Shown here piece after piece: positions 27,259-35,630 of a stretch of DNA of 61,388 nucleotides. Position 1 is the first letter of the stretch. Each line of letters opens with the position of its first letter. The translations under genes and the position numbers were made by a program. The notes below the pieces were generated by a model. The model saw only the letters and a list, made by a program, of their open reading frames with translations, was not told the DNA's origin and did no database searches. Origin of the DNA: Thermoplasmata archaeon (lineage in GTDB: Archaea > Thermoplasmatota > Thermoplasmata > Thermoplasmatales > Thermoplasmataceae); assembly GCA_021821635.1 (NCBI GenBank), contig JAKACH010000002.1, forward strand, positions 1-61,388. The letters run 5' to 3'.

Positions 27259-27343
27259 ATATATTGTTACTGTAACCTAACGTTCTGTGTCGAGGAGCTG
27301 GGTTTTTGGGCCTGGAGGGCCATATGGCAAGCATTATTATTAA

Positions 27344-28534
27344 ATGAATGATAATCCTGTAATGCGCGTTCTAATCCTGGGTATAGATGGGTATATAGGG
27401 TGGCCACTTGCACTCCATCTGCTTGATCGTGGGAATGAAGTATCAGGGGTGGACAGCTTCTATACCAGGAAGAGAGTAAGAGAGGTGCATTCTGCCTCTG
27501 CAATCAGAATTGGAACGATGAAGAGCAGGATCAGGAAAATTAAGGAACAGACAGGCAAAGAAATTGGGTTCATACGAGGGGACGTAAGCAATCCTGATCT
27601 AATGTATACCGCTGTCAAGACATTCCAGCCGGATTGCGTGATTCATCTTGCAGAACAGAGATCTGCGCCATACTCAATGATAGGTTTGAAGCAGGCTTCC
27701 GAAACTCTTCAGAAAAACATGATAGGCACTATCAACCTGGTGTATGCCCTGAAAGATTATTTTCCTGACTGCCACCTGATCAAGCTCGGTACAATGGGAG
27801 AGTACGGAACTCCGAACATAGATATCCCGGAAGGATTTTTCGATGTGGAATACAAGGGCAGAAGGGATTATCTCCCGTTTCCAAGGAACGCAGGATCCTG
27901 GTATCACTGGTCGAAGGTCCACGACTCAAATAATCTCATGTTCGCAAACAAGGTATGGGGCATCCGTGTCACAGATGTTATGCAGGGAGTTGTTTATGGA
28001 ACTAGAACTGAAGCTCTCTCCAGACACAGATCAAGCACTCGCTTTGATATTGATGAGGTCTGGGGAACTGCCCTGAACAGGTTCTGCGCACAGGCAGTTG
28101 CAGGGCTTCCAATAACGCCTTACGGAAAAGGTGGACAGACAAGGGGATTTCTATCACTGGATGACAGCATACAATGCCTTACAATAGCCGCAGAAAATCC
28201 CCCGGAAGCCGGCGAGTATAGAGTGTTTAACCAGTTTGATGATTATTATTCCGTCATGGAACTCGCCACTGAGGTAAAGCGGATATACGACCAGAATCAC
28301 AAGAAACCAGCCGAGATACTGAATGTTCCGAATCCAAGAATAGAGAAGGAGGCTCATTATTACAACCCTGAGATGAAAAAGCTGCGTGAGCTTGGTTACA
28401 GGCCCCGGAGAAGCCTCCAGGAAGGAATTTCCGAAATGATAAAGGATCTCGAACGACATAAGAAGACCATTCAGTCCCTGAAGGACGTAATAATGCCCAG
28501 GACTGAGTGGAAGGAAAGCAGAGGACTATCTTGA
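27344..28534 (+). CDS. agl3: UDP-sulfoquinovose synthase (SQD1/Agl3 type)
   Basis: This extended SDR enzyme converts UDP-glucose and sulphite to UDP-sulfoquinovose, used for sulfonated glycans on archaeal surface proteins. The NAD motif LGIDGYIGWPLALHLL is the SQD1 variant. LAEQRSAPYSMI, LIKLGTMGEYGTPN and SWYHWSKVHDSN (catalytic Tyr and Lys) are diagnostic, as is the substrate loop VVYGTRT. The 396-residue length is normal. ATG 27344 or ATG 27362 may be used. The gene for UDP-glucose formation is convergent and overlaps by 9 bp, so the donor sugar and its product are encoded together. Confidence 0.92.
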   Translation: MNDNPVMRVLILGIDGYIGWPLALHLLDRGNEVSGVDSFYTRKRVREVHSASAIRIGTMKSRIRKIKEQTGKEIGFIRGDVSNPDLMYTAVKTFQPDCVIHLAEQRSAPYSMIGLKQASETLQKNMIGTINLVYALKDYFPDCHLIKLGTMGEYGTPNIDIPEGFFDVEYKGRRDYLPFPRNAGSWYHWSKVHDSNNLMFANKVWGIRVTDVMQGVVYGTRTEALSRHRSSTRFDIDEVWGTALNRFCAQAVAGLPITPYGKGGQTRGFLSLDDSIQCLTIAAENPPEAGEYRVFNQFDDYYSVMELATEVKRIYDQNHKKPAEILNVPNPRIEKEAHYYNPEMKKLRELGYRPRRSLQEGISEMIKDLERHKKTIQSLKDVIMPRTEWKESRGLS

Positions 28535-29272
28535 TCTTTTTGCCATGTCAAGTGTCCTGGCTAGGGATGCGGAATAGTCCACCGCATGACCTACACTGAT
28601 CCATTCATCCCTCTGAACCTCCACCGCAAAAACCGTCCTCCCTGCGAATGTAAGGGCATCAATGGCGGGAGTCAATTCAATGTTTGCTTGAATAGAATGA
28701 TCGATTCTTCCAAGTATTTCGCTGTTGAAGATGTAGGTCGCGCAAAGGGCAAGATTCGATTTTGGTTTTGAAGGTTTTTCCTCAACGCTCTTGACGACCA
28801 TATACCCGTCCTGCTGCATGACTTCTGCGACTCCGTATCGTTTTGGATCTTCCACTCTCATCAAAAACAGCACAGAGGAACCAGTCTTCTTGTGTATCTC
28901 CAATCCGGTTGAATAGGCTGTGTCATTCAGTATGATACCGTCTCCGGCATTAAGCAGGAAATCATTACCGTCAATGAACTCCCTTGCCTGCAGCACAGCA
29001 TCGCCAAATCCTCTTTGCCTTTCCTGGTGCAGGATAGTTGCATCAGGCAGGTTTGCCCGTATATATGCATGTGTGATCTCGTCCGCAGGATTCAGGATTA
29101 TTGCGATATCGTTCACGCCATGATCAACCATTCTTGAATAGACGGCGTCCAGTATGGGTCTGAGCACTATATCACCGCCTAGCTTAAGGTAGATCGGGAG
29201 AAGTTCCTTCCTGATGCGACCATTGAGTCCGGACCTGGTACCTAGACCTGCGGCAGTTATAACGCCTTTCAT
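28526..29272 (-). CDS. galU: UTP--glucose-1-phosphate uridylyltransferase-type nucleotidyltransferase
   Basis: The 248-residue protein starts with the nucleotide-binding loop ITAAGLGTRSGLNGRIRKEL followed by LPIY, the GxGTR...KELLP pattern of GalU-type enzymes. LNAGDGIILND corresponds to the metal Asp region, and VKSVEEKPSKPKSNLALCATYIF is a typical sugar-binding part. The product UDP-glucose is the substrate of the neighbouring UDP-sulfoquinovose synthase. The exact sugar could differ, but the neighbour supports glucose. Confidence 0.85.
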   Translation of the reverse strand: MKGVITAAGLGTRSGLNGRIRKELLPIYLKLGGDIVLRPILDAVYSRMVDHGVNDIAIILNPADEITHAYIRANLPDATILHQERQRGFGDAVLQAREFIDGNDFLLNAGDGIILNDTAYSTGLEIHKKTGSSVLFLMRVEDPKRYGVAEVMQQDGYMVVKSVEEKPSKPKSNLALCATYIFNSEILGRIDHSIQANIELTPAIDALTFAGRTVFAVEVQRDEWISVGHAVDYSASLARTLDMAKRSR

Positions 29273-29434
29273 TATGCGTAGTTATTGCCAGGAAATATTT
29301 AATGGACTAGCTCAATTAGTAAATGGACTTTATCTAACATATAGTCTCAGGTCCTGAGTCTATATGCTGTTTCGCTATCTGACTTTATGAAACTGTACAG
29401 AAAAACAACAAATACCCCGACGGCATGATCCAAT

Positions 29435-30682
29435 GTGGCTACCGCCAGAAATGACTTTTTTACACTGGATGATTTTAACCTCGACGGGAAGACTGTCTTC
29501 CTCCGCCTTGATATCAATGCGCCGATAGATCCATCAACAGGGGACATCCTTGACTATTCAAGGTTCAGTGCTCATGTTGACACGATCAATGAACTCAGAG
29601 GAGCCAAGGTCATCATAATAGCACACCAAAGCAGGCCTGGAAAAGACGACTTTGTCAGCCTCAGGACACATGCAGCACACATGAGTATGATGGCTAAAAG
29701 AGATATCAGGTTTGTTGATCAACTCTTCGGATCGGCGGTTACAGCAACAATTCAGAAAATGAAGCCGGGCGATATAATTATGCTCGAAAACAGCAGGTTC
29801 TATTCTGAGGAAGTTTCACTTGACGGTGCTGACCTTGAGACCATGGTGTCATCCAATATAGTAAGAATGCTTGCGCCCCTCATGGACTATTATGTTATAG
29901 ATGCATTTCCAGCAATACACAGGCCTCAGATTACACTTACAGGTTTCAGGTCAGTGAAACCCAACATTGCCGGCAGGCTGATCGAGAGGGAAATTAGTGC
30001 CCTTGAAAAATTCAAGTCACCTTCTACAGGAAACAAGATCGCGATCCTGGCAGGTGCAAAGATAAGCGATTCAATTACTGTGACAGGTAGTTTTCTGGAG
30101 AAAGGGGTAGTTCAATATGTGCTTGCTGCTGGAGTTGTAGGGAATGCATTTCTGCATGCAATCGGAAAGAACATTGGAGAAAGATCCCTGGCTTTTATCA
30201 AGAAAAATAACAAAAATTACACCGAACTGATCAAGATGTGTGCTGATCTCTACAAAAAATTTCCGGGAAGGATAATACTTCCAGATGATGCAATACTGAA
30301 CCCTTCTGGGCGCAGAATTGAGATTGGATCCAGGGTTCCGGATACGGAACTTATCGCTGACATAGGAATTGATACTATTGTCAAGTTTTCCGGATATATC
30401 AAGAAAGCAGATGGGATTTTCATGAATGGCCCTATGGGAATGTATGAAATAGATCAGTACTCGGCCGGGACAAGAGAAATCTTCAGCGAAGTTGCCGAAT
30501 CTCGAGCCCTGACTATTGCCGGCGGAGGTCACACTTTAAGTGCACTAGAGCGCATGGGTTTGATGCGCAAAATTACCCATGCATCCACCGGCGGAGGTGC
30601 GTTGATAAGCTATTTATCGGGTGAGCACATGCCTGTTCTCGAAGCTCTCATGGAGAGCCGCAAACTATTCGCAGGTAAATGA
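29435..30682 (+). CDS. pgk: Phosphoglycerate kinase
   Basis: This glycolytic/gluconeogenic enzyme interconverts 1,3-bisphosphoglycerate and 3-phosphoglycerate. Diagnostic parts are GKTVFLRLDINAPI, IIAHQSRPGKDDF, LENSRFYSEE, AILAGAKISDSI (nucleotide site) and FMNGPMGMYEI followed by TIAGGGHTLSAL. The 415-residue size is normal. GTG at 29435 is the first usable start in this frame. The prefoldin alpha gene begins one base after the pgk stop codon, so a pgk-pfdA-ftsY operon is likely. Confidence 0.95.
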   Translation: MATARNDFFTLDDFNLDGKTVFLRLDINAPIDPSTGDILDYSRFSAHVDTINELRGAKVIIIAHQSRPGKDDFVSLRTHAAHMSMMAKRDIRFVDQLFGSAVTATIQKMKPGDIIMLENSRFYSEEVSLDGADLETMVSSNIVRMLAPLMDYYVIDAFPAIHRPQITLTGFRSVKPNIAGRLIEREISALEKFKSPSTGNKIAILAGAKISDSITVTGSFLEKGVVQYVLAAGVVGNAFLHAIGKNIGERSLAFIKKNNKNYTELIKMCADLYKKFPGRIILPDDAILNPSGRRIEIGSRVPDTELIADIGIDTIVKFSGYIKKADGIFMNGPMGMYEIDQYSAGTREIFSEVAESRALTIAGGGHTLSALERMGLMRKITHASTGGGALISYLSGEHMPVLEALMESRKLFAGK

Positions 30683-30683
30683 T

Positions 30684-31085
30684 ATGGATTCAGAAGCACA
30701 GGCAAATTTAGTTGATGAAATAAACATGACGAGGTCCCTTATGGATTCCACGGACAGGCAGATCTCCACGGTGGACAAGGCTTACCAGGACCTCGCAGTC
30801 ACCCTTGCGGTCGTGAACGAGAAACCAGAGCTTGCTGACAAGACTGTCAGAATTTCCATCGGCTCAGGAATGTATGTAGAGGGTAAGATCGAGGGTTCGG
30901 ACAATATCATAGTTCCAGTTGGTTCTGATATATTTGTCGAAGCCACCACTGGGGAAGCCAGGAAGAGGATTGAGGAAAGCATGGAGAGCCTCAGAAAGAC
31001 ACTTGATGAGCTTTTGCAGAGGCAGTCAGATCTGAGGATCAGGTATGACAGTCTCATGGCGATCGCACAGCGTGCAACCTCTTGA
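30684..31085 (+). CDS. pfdA: Prefoldin alpha subunit
   Basis: This is a co-chaperone that delivers unfolded proteins to the thermosome. The 133-residue protein has an N-terminal and a C-terminal coiled coil (about 5-45 and 95-130). Between them lie the beta hairpins IGSGMYVEGKI and NIIVPVGSDIFVEATTGEA, the classic prefoldin alpha pattern. ATG 30684 lies just past the pgk stop. The beta subunit is not in the window. The thermosome gene is 11 kb away. Confidence 0.9.
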   Translation: MDSEAQANLVDEINMTRSLMDSTDRQISTVDKAYQDLAVTLAVVNEKPELADKTVRISIGSGMYVEGKIEGSDNIIVPVGSDIFVEATTGEARKRIEESMESLRKTLDELLQRQSDLRIRYDSLMAIAQRATS

Positions 31086-31097
31086 GAGAAGCGGTCA

Positions 31098-31985
31098 ATG
31101 TTTGAAGGTTTCAGGAAGAGACTTGGTGGTATTTTTTCCTCCAAGAATCGGGAAGAAGTTTTCAAGAAAAGTGAACTTGGTGGAAGAGTATTAGAGGCAT
31201 TGATTGAATCTGATGTCTCGGTGGCTGTGGCAGAGAGGATCTCAGATATTTCGGAAAAGTTTGTTGAAAAATCTGGCGGGAAGATAACCGAGTCGCAGAT
31301 GATTTCAATTATAAGGAAAAGTGTCAAGTCCGTACTGGATTCAGTCGAAGCGCCTGTGGACATCCTTAAGCCGCCAAAGAAACCTTATGTTATTATGTTC
31401 CTCGGTGTAAATGGAGGAGGCAAAACAACAACAATTGCAAAACTGGCAGCTTTACTCAGAAGCAAGGGATCAAGGGTTGTACTTTCTGCCTCGGATACTT
31501 TCAGGGCAGGCGCTATTGAACAGATAGCTCACTGGTCGAACGAAGTAGGAGTGGAACTGATAAGACATGATAAAGGATCGGATCCGTCCTCAGTTGCATA
31601 TGATGCGATAACTCATGCTGTGGCAAGAAAGATGGATTACGTTCTCATAGATACCGCAGGAAGAATGCAGAACAACAAGAACCTTGTCGAGGAGATGAAG
31701 AAGATCAAGAGGGTGGCGAAGCCGGACCTGACCCTCCTGATACTGGATGCAATGATTGGCCAGGATGCGCTTCTTCAGGGAAAGACCTTCATGGATGATA
31801 TCGGCTTTGACGGGATTGTTATAACTAAGCTTGACACGGATGCAAAAGGCGGCCTCTTGATATCACTATGCTACGAGCTGAAAAAGCCTGTCTACTTCAT
31901 AGGTATCGGACAGCGTGTTGAGGATATAATGGGATTTGACAGCAACTGGTACCTTGACAGGCTTTTTCCAGAGTCATTTAACTGA
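31098..31985 (+). CDS. ftsY: Signal recognition particle receptor FtsY
   Basis: This membrane-associated GTPase receives SRP54-ribosome complexes. G-domain motifs are FLGVNGGGKTTTIAKLA (101-117), SDTFRAGAIEQ (132-142), LIDTAGRMQNN (183-193), TKLDTDAKGG (243-252) and GIGQRVEDI. The 295-residue protein lacks the long acidic A domain of bacterial FtsY, which is common in archaea. It starts 12 bp after the prefoldin gene. The last 12 bp overlap the convergent regulator gene. Confidence 0.95.
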   Translation: MFEGFRKRLGGIFSSKNREEVFKKSELGGRVLEALIESDVSVAVAERISDISEKFVEKSGGKITESQMISIIRKSVKSVLDSVEAPVDILKPPKKPYVIMFLGVNGGGKTTTIAKLAALLRSKGSRVVLSASDTFRAGAIEQIAHWSNEVGVELIRHDKGSDPSSVAYDAITHAVARKMDYVLIDTAGRMQNNKNLVEEMKKIKRVAKPDLTLLILDAMIGQDALLQGKTFMDDIGFDGIVITKLDTDAKGGLLISLCYELKKPVYFIGIGQRVEDIMGFDSNWYLDRLFPESFN

Positions 31986-32648
31986 GGAAAGTACTTCAGA
32001 GACTTTCTTGACATCCATTTCCGTTATGATAAGAGGTATGTTCTCTATTTCAGCTAGCTTGACCGCAAGGTCATCAATTCTTCCTGCCCTTATGTAGACA
32101 ACAGCAGCAGGCTTCAGTGGATGTACCCTGATTGCTATCATAGGGCTCCTTCCCAGCTTCACTTCAGTAAAGAAAATGGCCCTCTGGCTTGACCATCCAT
32201 ACAGAAGGGAATATTCCGAGTAGGAGAATGAAAGAATCGCCTTGATCCCGTCTACTATAGTATAGCCCATGATGTGCCTTGAAGTTGACACCGGTGAAAC
32301 GTTCTCGCCCTTAACAAGCTCAATGATTCTGTCAAGTGATACCTCATGATCATAGTCCCTTATGTCAATGAGAGCATCAGATGGGACGCCTGAACTGTAT
32401 CTTCTTATGAGGTGCCCTCCCCTGGATCGATCTATCTCGATCATTGCCTCAACAATCTTCCTTATAGATGATACGCCTGGCGATTTTCTTCTGCCGGATT
32501 CGTAATCGCTTATAACTGATGGCGAGATATGAAGAGATCTTGAAAGATCGAGTTTATTTATCCTGAATTCTTCTCTCCACTTCCTGATTGTCTCTCCTGG
32601 ATTCTCTGAAATTGTAATCTCACCGGCGATTTTCTCTTCCAGCTTCAA
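31974..32648 (-). CDS. Archaeal XRE-type transcriptional regulator
   Basis: The 224-residue protein has an N-terminal helix-turn-helix of the XRE/lambda-repressor kind: ETIRKWREEFRINKLDLSRS, then HISPSVISDYESGRRKSP. A C-terminal alpha/beta part (about 95-224) ends with IPLIITEMDVKKVSEVL. This layout matches a conserved archaeal family of putative HTH-type regulators with unknown ligands. It sits between ftsY (convergent) and the Tfx-family gene on the same strand. Confidence 0.8.
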   Translation of the reverse strand: MKLEEKIAGEITISENPGETIRKWREEFRINKLDLSRSLHISPSVISDYESGRRKSPGVSSIRKIVEAMIEIDRSRGGHLIRRYSSGVPSDALIDIRDYDHEVSLDRIIELVKGENVSPVSTSRHIMGYTIVDGIKAILSFSYSEYSLLYGWSSQRAIFFTEVKLGRSPMIAIRVHPLKPAAVVYIRAGRIDDLAVKLAEIENIPLIITEMDVKKVSEVLSSVK

Positions 32649-32693
32649 AGAACCACCACGTAATGGATAACTTATAGGTATGTATTAAATTCT

Positions 32694-33107
32694 TCATGCA
32701 GTCACTATCCATTTCCCGGTTCTGAACAGCATAATACTGAGTGATTTGGTCAATGCTCCCCCAGATATGTTGCTACCGGCAAAAGTTCTGATAGATCCCA
32801 TAAGGTCAAGGATGTTACCTCTCAGTTTTATATGAGAATTATCAGCGGTGTCAAGAACAGAGCGAACCGCATCGAGGAGATGTGTACCGGCGTTGACCGA
32901 AACAAATGAAGCCAGTCCGCCTTCCTGGACCATTCTTATCGTGTTCGCTGCTCTTTCGAGTTTTCTATGCATTGCCGCCTCTATGATAATGACATTCTTT
33001 GTGGTGGTACCTATGGTTGATGCGATCTGGTCGGTGGACAGCCCTTTGGATCTTAGGGCAAGGATTTCCAATTGTCTTGGGGTCAGAATGGTCTGCTTTG
33101 CATCCAT
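32694..33107 (-). CDS. Tfx-family DNA-binding regulator
   Basis: The 137-residue protein starts with a sigma-like helix-turn-helix, ILTPRQLEILALRSKGLSTDQIASTIGTT, then KNVIIIEAAMHRKLERAANT as in Tfx of Methanothermobacter, a regulator tied to molybdenum enzyme genes. The C-terminal half is likely a ligand or dimer domain. The gene is divergent from a molybdate/tungstate-type ABC operon. A perfect 18-bp palindrome lies between them, which supports a role in metal-oxyanion control. Confidence 0.85.
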   Translation of the reverse strand: MDAKQTILTPRQLEILALRSKGLSTDQIASTIGTTTKNVIIIEAAMHRKLERAANTIRMVQEGGLASFVSVNAGTHLLDAVRSVLDTADNSHIKLRGNILDLMGSIRTFAGSNISGGALTKSLSIMLFRTGKWIVTA

Positions 33108-33125
33108 GCCATAAGGAATAAAATG

Positions 33126-33156
33126 GTAAACATTAATGTTTACTGTAGTTTATAAG
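33126..33156. promoter_or_regulatory. 18-bp perfect palindrome and TATA box between tfx-like and mod genes
   Basis: The sequence gtaaacattaatgtttac (33126-33143) equals its own reverse complement. Directly beside it, at about 33149-33156, is tttataag, a TATA-like element readable in both directions. From it the rightward start point would fall near the ATG at 33177, while the leftward start point would fall inside the palindrome. It is a strong candidate operator for the Tfx-family regulator. Confidence 0.6.
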
Positions 33157-33176
33157 TAAAGATATTTAATTCCCAA

Positions 33177-34208
33177 ATGTTCACTGTCAGGATGAAAAGA
33201 TACCTGGCCGTGATATTAATTATGGCTGTCATCGTAATACTTATCGGCGGCTACCTGTATGTTCAAAAACCTTCCCAGTCCCTAGAAGTTTACGCAGCAG
33301 ATGCATATGTTGCAGAAGCAAATCACCTTATAGCTGGTTTCAAGAATGCGACTGGCTTACCGATAAATGATGCGAAAGGCGGTGGATCGTTCACACTAGC
33401 AAGCGAAATAGGCCAGGGTGATCCAGCTGATGTTTTCATATCTGTCGCACTGGATGCCTATGAGAAACAGTATCTTGGTTCAAGATACTCTGGTTGGGCG
33501 GTTGCATTTGCAGCAGACAGTCTGGTAATAGCGTATAATATTGCCACACTGACTGGCGCTTCTAAGTCCGTGATATCAGGATTTGAATCTGCAGCGGCAT
33601 CGAACTCTGCTTCAGGATATGCCGACGCCTTTGCAAATCTTACATCTGGAAACTTCAAGGTGGGCATATCCGACCCAAACAAGGATCCGGCTGGTCTTCG
33701 CGCTATGATCTCGCTCGAGATTGCAGGCTACTTATACCATAACGGAAATCTTTCCTTCTATCTAGAAAGGATGCAGTCCGATGGTGCAATAGCTTCCGCA
33801 AGCAGTGCTGCTGAACTCGTTGCACCGCTGGAGCAGGGGAGCATTTCGTTCCTATACATCTACAAATCATCCGCAATTTCACAGGGACTTGGTTACATAG
33901 AGCTGCCACAGGATCTGAACTTTGGAAATTATTCTTTAGCATCCTTCTATTCCAAATTCTCTTACAACACTGCAACAGGATACCAGGCGGGGTCTCCCGT
34001 TTTTCTGTATGTATCCGCGCTGGCTAACGACTCTTTCCGCTCAGAGGCGATGAAATTCGTGTGTTATGTGATAAATAACAGTGCGCAGATGGCGGCCTTT
34101 GGCATGGATGTCCTGAAGACAGGTTTCGTATATGCCAACGCGACCATTCCAGCCTGTTTGCAGTTGCTTGTTTCTAATGGCAAGTTATCTATGGCGGGCA
34201 TGTTATGA
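33177..34208 (+). CDS. modA: Molybdate/tungstate-type ABC transporter binding protein
   Basis: The 343-residue protein has an N-terminal membrane anchor (residues 8-28) and a periplasmic-binding fold of the ModA/WtpA type. Evidence is LEVYAADAYVAEANHLIAGF, then KGGGSFTLASEIGQGDPADVF in the oxyanion-binding region, and FAADSLVIAYN. No lipobox cysteine is seen, so it is held by the uncleaved helix. The TATA box at 33150 places transcription start close to the first ATG, suggesting a leaderless mRNA. ATG 33192 is an alternative. The permease and ATPase genes follow directly. Specificity for molybdate or tungstate is inferred from family and context. Confidence 0.8.
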   Translation: MFTVRMKRYLAVILIMAVIVILIGGYLYVQKPSQSLEVYAADAYVAEANHLIAGFKNATGLPINDAKGGGSFTLASEIGQGDPADVFISVALDAYEKQYLGSRYSGWAVAFAADSLVIAYNIATLTGASKSVISGFESAAASNSASGYADAFANLTSGNFKVGISDPNKDPAGLRAMISLEIAGYLYHNGNLSFYLERMQSDGAIASASSAAELVAPLEQGSISFLYIYKSSAISQGLGYIELPQDLNFGNYSLASFYSKFSYNTATGYQAGSPVFLYVSALANDSFRSEAMKFVCYVINNSAQMAAFGMDVLKTGFVYANATIPACLQLLVSNGKLSMAGML

Positions 34209-34221
34209 AGGTGAATCTGTA

Positions 34222-35037
34222 ATGACAATTGGAAATAGGGTCAAAGACACAATCTGGATTCTTTCCATTATAGGTGCTATCCTGCTGATCCTGCCGATTC
34301 TTGTGCTCCTCTACTATGGTTTCGTTGTTTACAGATCTTCTACCGGCTTCAGCAATCAGGTCTTTGAATCCATATTGCTTACGCTGATCACTTCGGCCAT
34401 ATCCGCAGCCGTTGTGTTCCTTCTGTTCACACCGCTTGCATATGAACTTGCCTCCTCGAAGCATTCCGGTCTCGAAAGCATATCAGACATACCTGCAAGC
34501 ATACCTCATCCAATCGTGGGTATTGCATTCCTAATCCTAGGAAGCCCATTCACCCCTACAGGGAGGTTTCTGGCCTCCATAGGTATCAGCTTCTTCGACT
34601 CCATTCAGGGAATAGTTGTGGCATTGACATTTGTCTCAGCCCCAATCTACATAAGAACAATGCAGTCTGTATTTTCCTCAAGAAAGCAGGATGCTGACCT
34701 GTACACGATGTCTCTTGGCACTTCGAGAATAAAGATGCTTTACGGAGCGATCCTGCCATCCCTGAAGAGGGAAACGCTCTATGCAGGTCTCACATCAATG
34801 AGCAGGGGAATGAGCGAGTTTGGATCCATTGCAATACTGGCGTATTATGTTACGCAATATCCATTCGCCGGGGTAAGCAATGCGTCTGTTCTCATTTACA
34901 ATTATTACGGCTATCTCGGACCCGGCGTTGCCGTTTCAGCATCAGCCCTTATGATCGTTGTTTCCATGGCTGTTCTTGCTGCTGCAAGGCTTTTAGGAAG
35001 GGTGGGGAACTGGAGGTCGCTATCCGGGAATGATTGA
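34222..35037 (+). CDS. modB: ABC transporter permease, molybdate/tungstate type
   Basis: The 271-residue protein has about six membrane helices and the EAA-loop pattern DADLYTMSLGTSRIKMLYGA followed by ILPSL, the site of contact with the ATPase. IPASIPHPIVGIAFLILGSP is typical of ModB/WtpB. The open frame extends upstream to 34132, but ATG 34222 (MTIGNRVKD) lies 13 bp after the binding-protein stop behind GAAGGTGAA, and was chosen. Its end overlaps the ATPase gene by 8 bp. Confidence 0.85.
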   Translation: MTIGNRVKDTIWILSIIGAILLILPILVLLYYGFVVYRSSTGFSNQVFESILLTLITSAISAAVVFLLFTPLAYELASSKHSGLESISDIPASIPHPIVGIAFLILGSPFTPTGRFLASIGISFFDSIQGIVVALTFVSAPIYIRTMQSVFSSRKQDADLYTMSLGTSRIKMLYGAILPSLKRETLYAGLTSMSRGMSEFGSIAILAYYVTQYPFAGVSNASVLIYNYYGYLGPGVAVSASALMIVVSMAVLAAARLLGRVGNWRSLSGND

Positions 35038-35623
35038 GGCAAATTTTCGCAAGCGGTTCGGGGAATTCGAGCTTGATGCATATATTTCGGCCGAAGGCAT
35101 GATTCTGCTGACCGGACCAAATGGATCCGGAAAGACAACCCTTCTTAAGGCGATTGCAGGTTATTTTAGCATAGATTCGGGAAGCATTGTTGTAAACTCA
35201 GTCAATATAACGGACATGCCGGTCTCGGCAAGAAGAGCAGTTTACGTGGGTACTGACTCAAGTATTAACTCGTTGGGAGTTAGAGAGCATATCCTATGGC
35301 CAAAATCATCCATGAGCACCGCGGAAAAAGAGAGAATAACGGATTTACTCGGAATAGATTTTGATGGTAAAGTAGGAAGTCTGAGCCTCGGGCAGAGGAT
35401 ACGGGTATCGATAGCGACCGCCATTATAAGTGAGGCGAGAATTCTGCTCATAGATGAGGTTCTTGCTAACATAAGCAAGGTGCATGAATTTGCTATGGCT
35501 ATGAGGGAGCTTACTTCTAAGCAGAGAATAGATGTTATTGCGGCAATGCAAACTGACAGCCTTAGGGATATTTTTGATCATTCTTTCGCAATAGATCAAG
35601 GTTCCCTGAGCAGATTAAAATGA
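35030..35623 (+). CDS. Short, atypical ABC transporter ATPase of the mod operon
   Basis: The 197-residue protein has Walker A GPNGSGKTT (29-37), signature LSLGQR (118-123) and Walker B RILLIDE (137-143) with catalytic Glu143. Two usual residues are missing. The Q-loop region reads VYVGTDSS with no glutamine (near 72-78), and where the switch histidine is expected the sequence is AAMQTD (171-176). The D-loop reads NIS instead of NLD. It lacks the C-terminal regulatory domain of ModC/WtpC, which explains the short length. Position after the permease (8-bp overlap) indicates it still powers this transporter. Confidence 0.82.
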   Translation: MIEANFRKRFGEFELDAYISAEGMILLTGPNGSGKTTLLKAIAGYFSIDSGSIVVNSVNITDMPVSARRAVYVGTDSSINSLGVREHILWPKSSMSTAEKERITDLLGIDFDGKVGSLSLGQRIRVSIATAIISEARILLIDEVLANISKVHEFAMAMRELTSKQRIDVIAAMQTDSLRDIFDHSFAIDQGSLSRLK

Positions 35624-35630
35624 TTTTATA

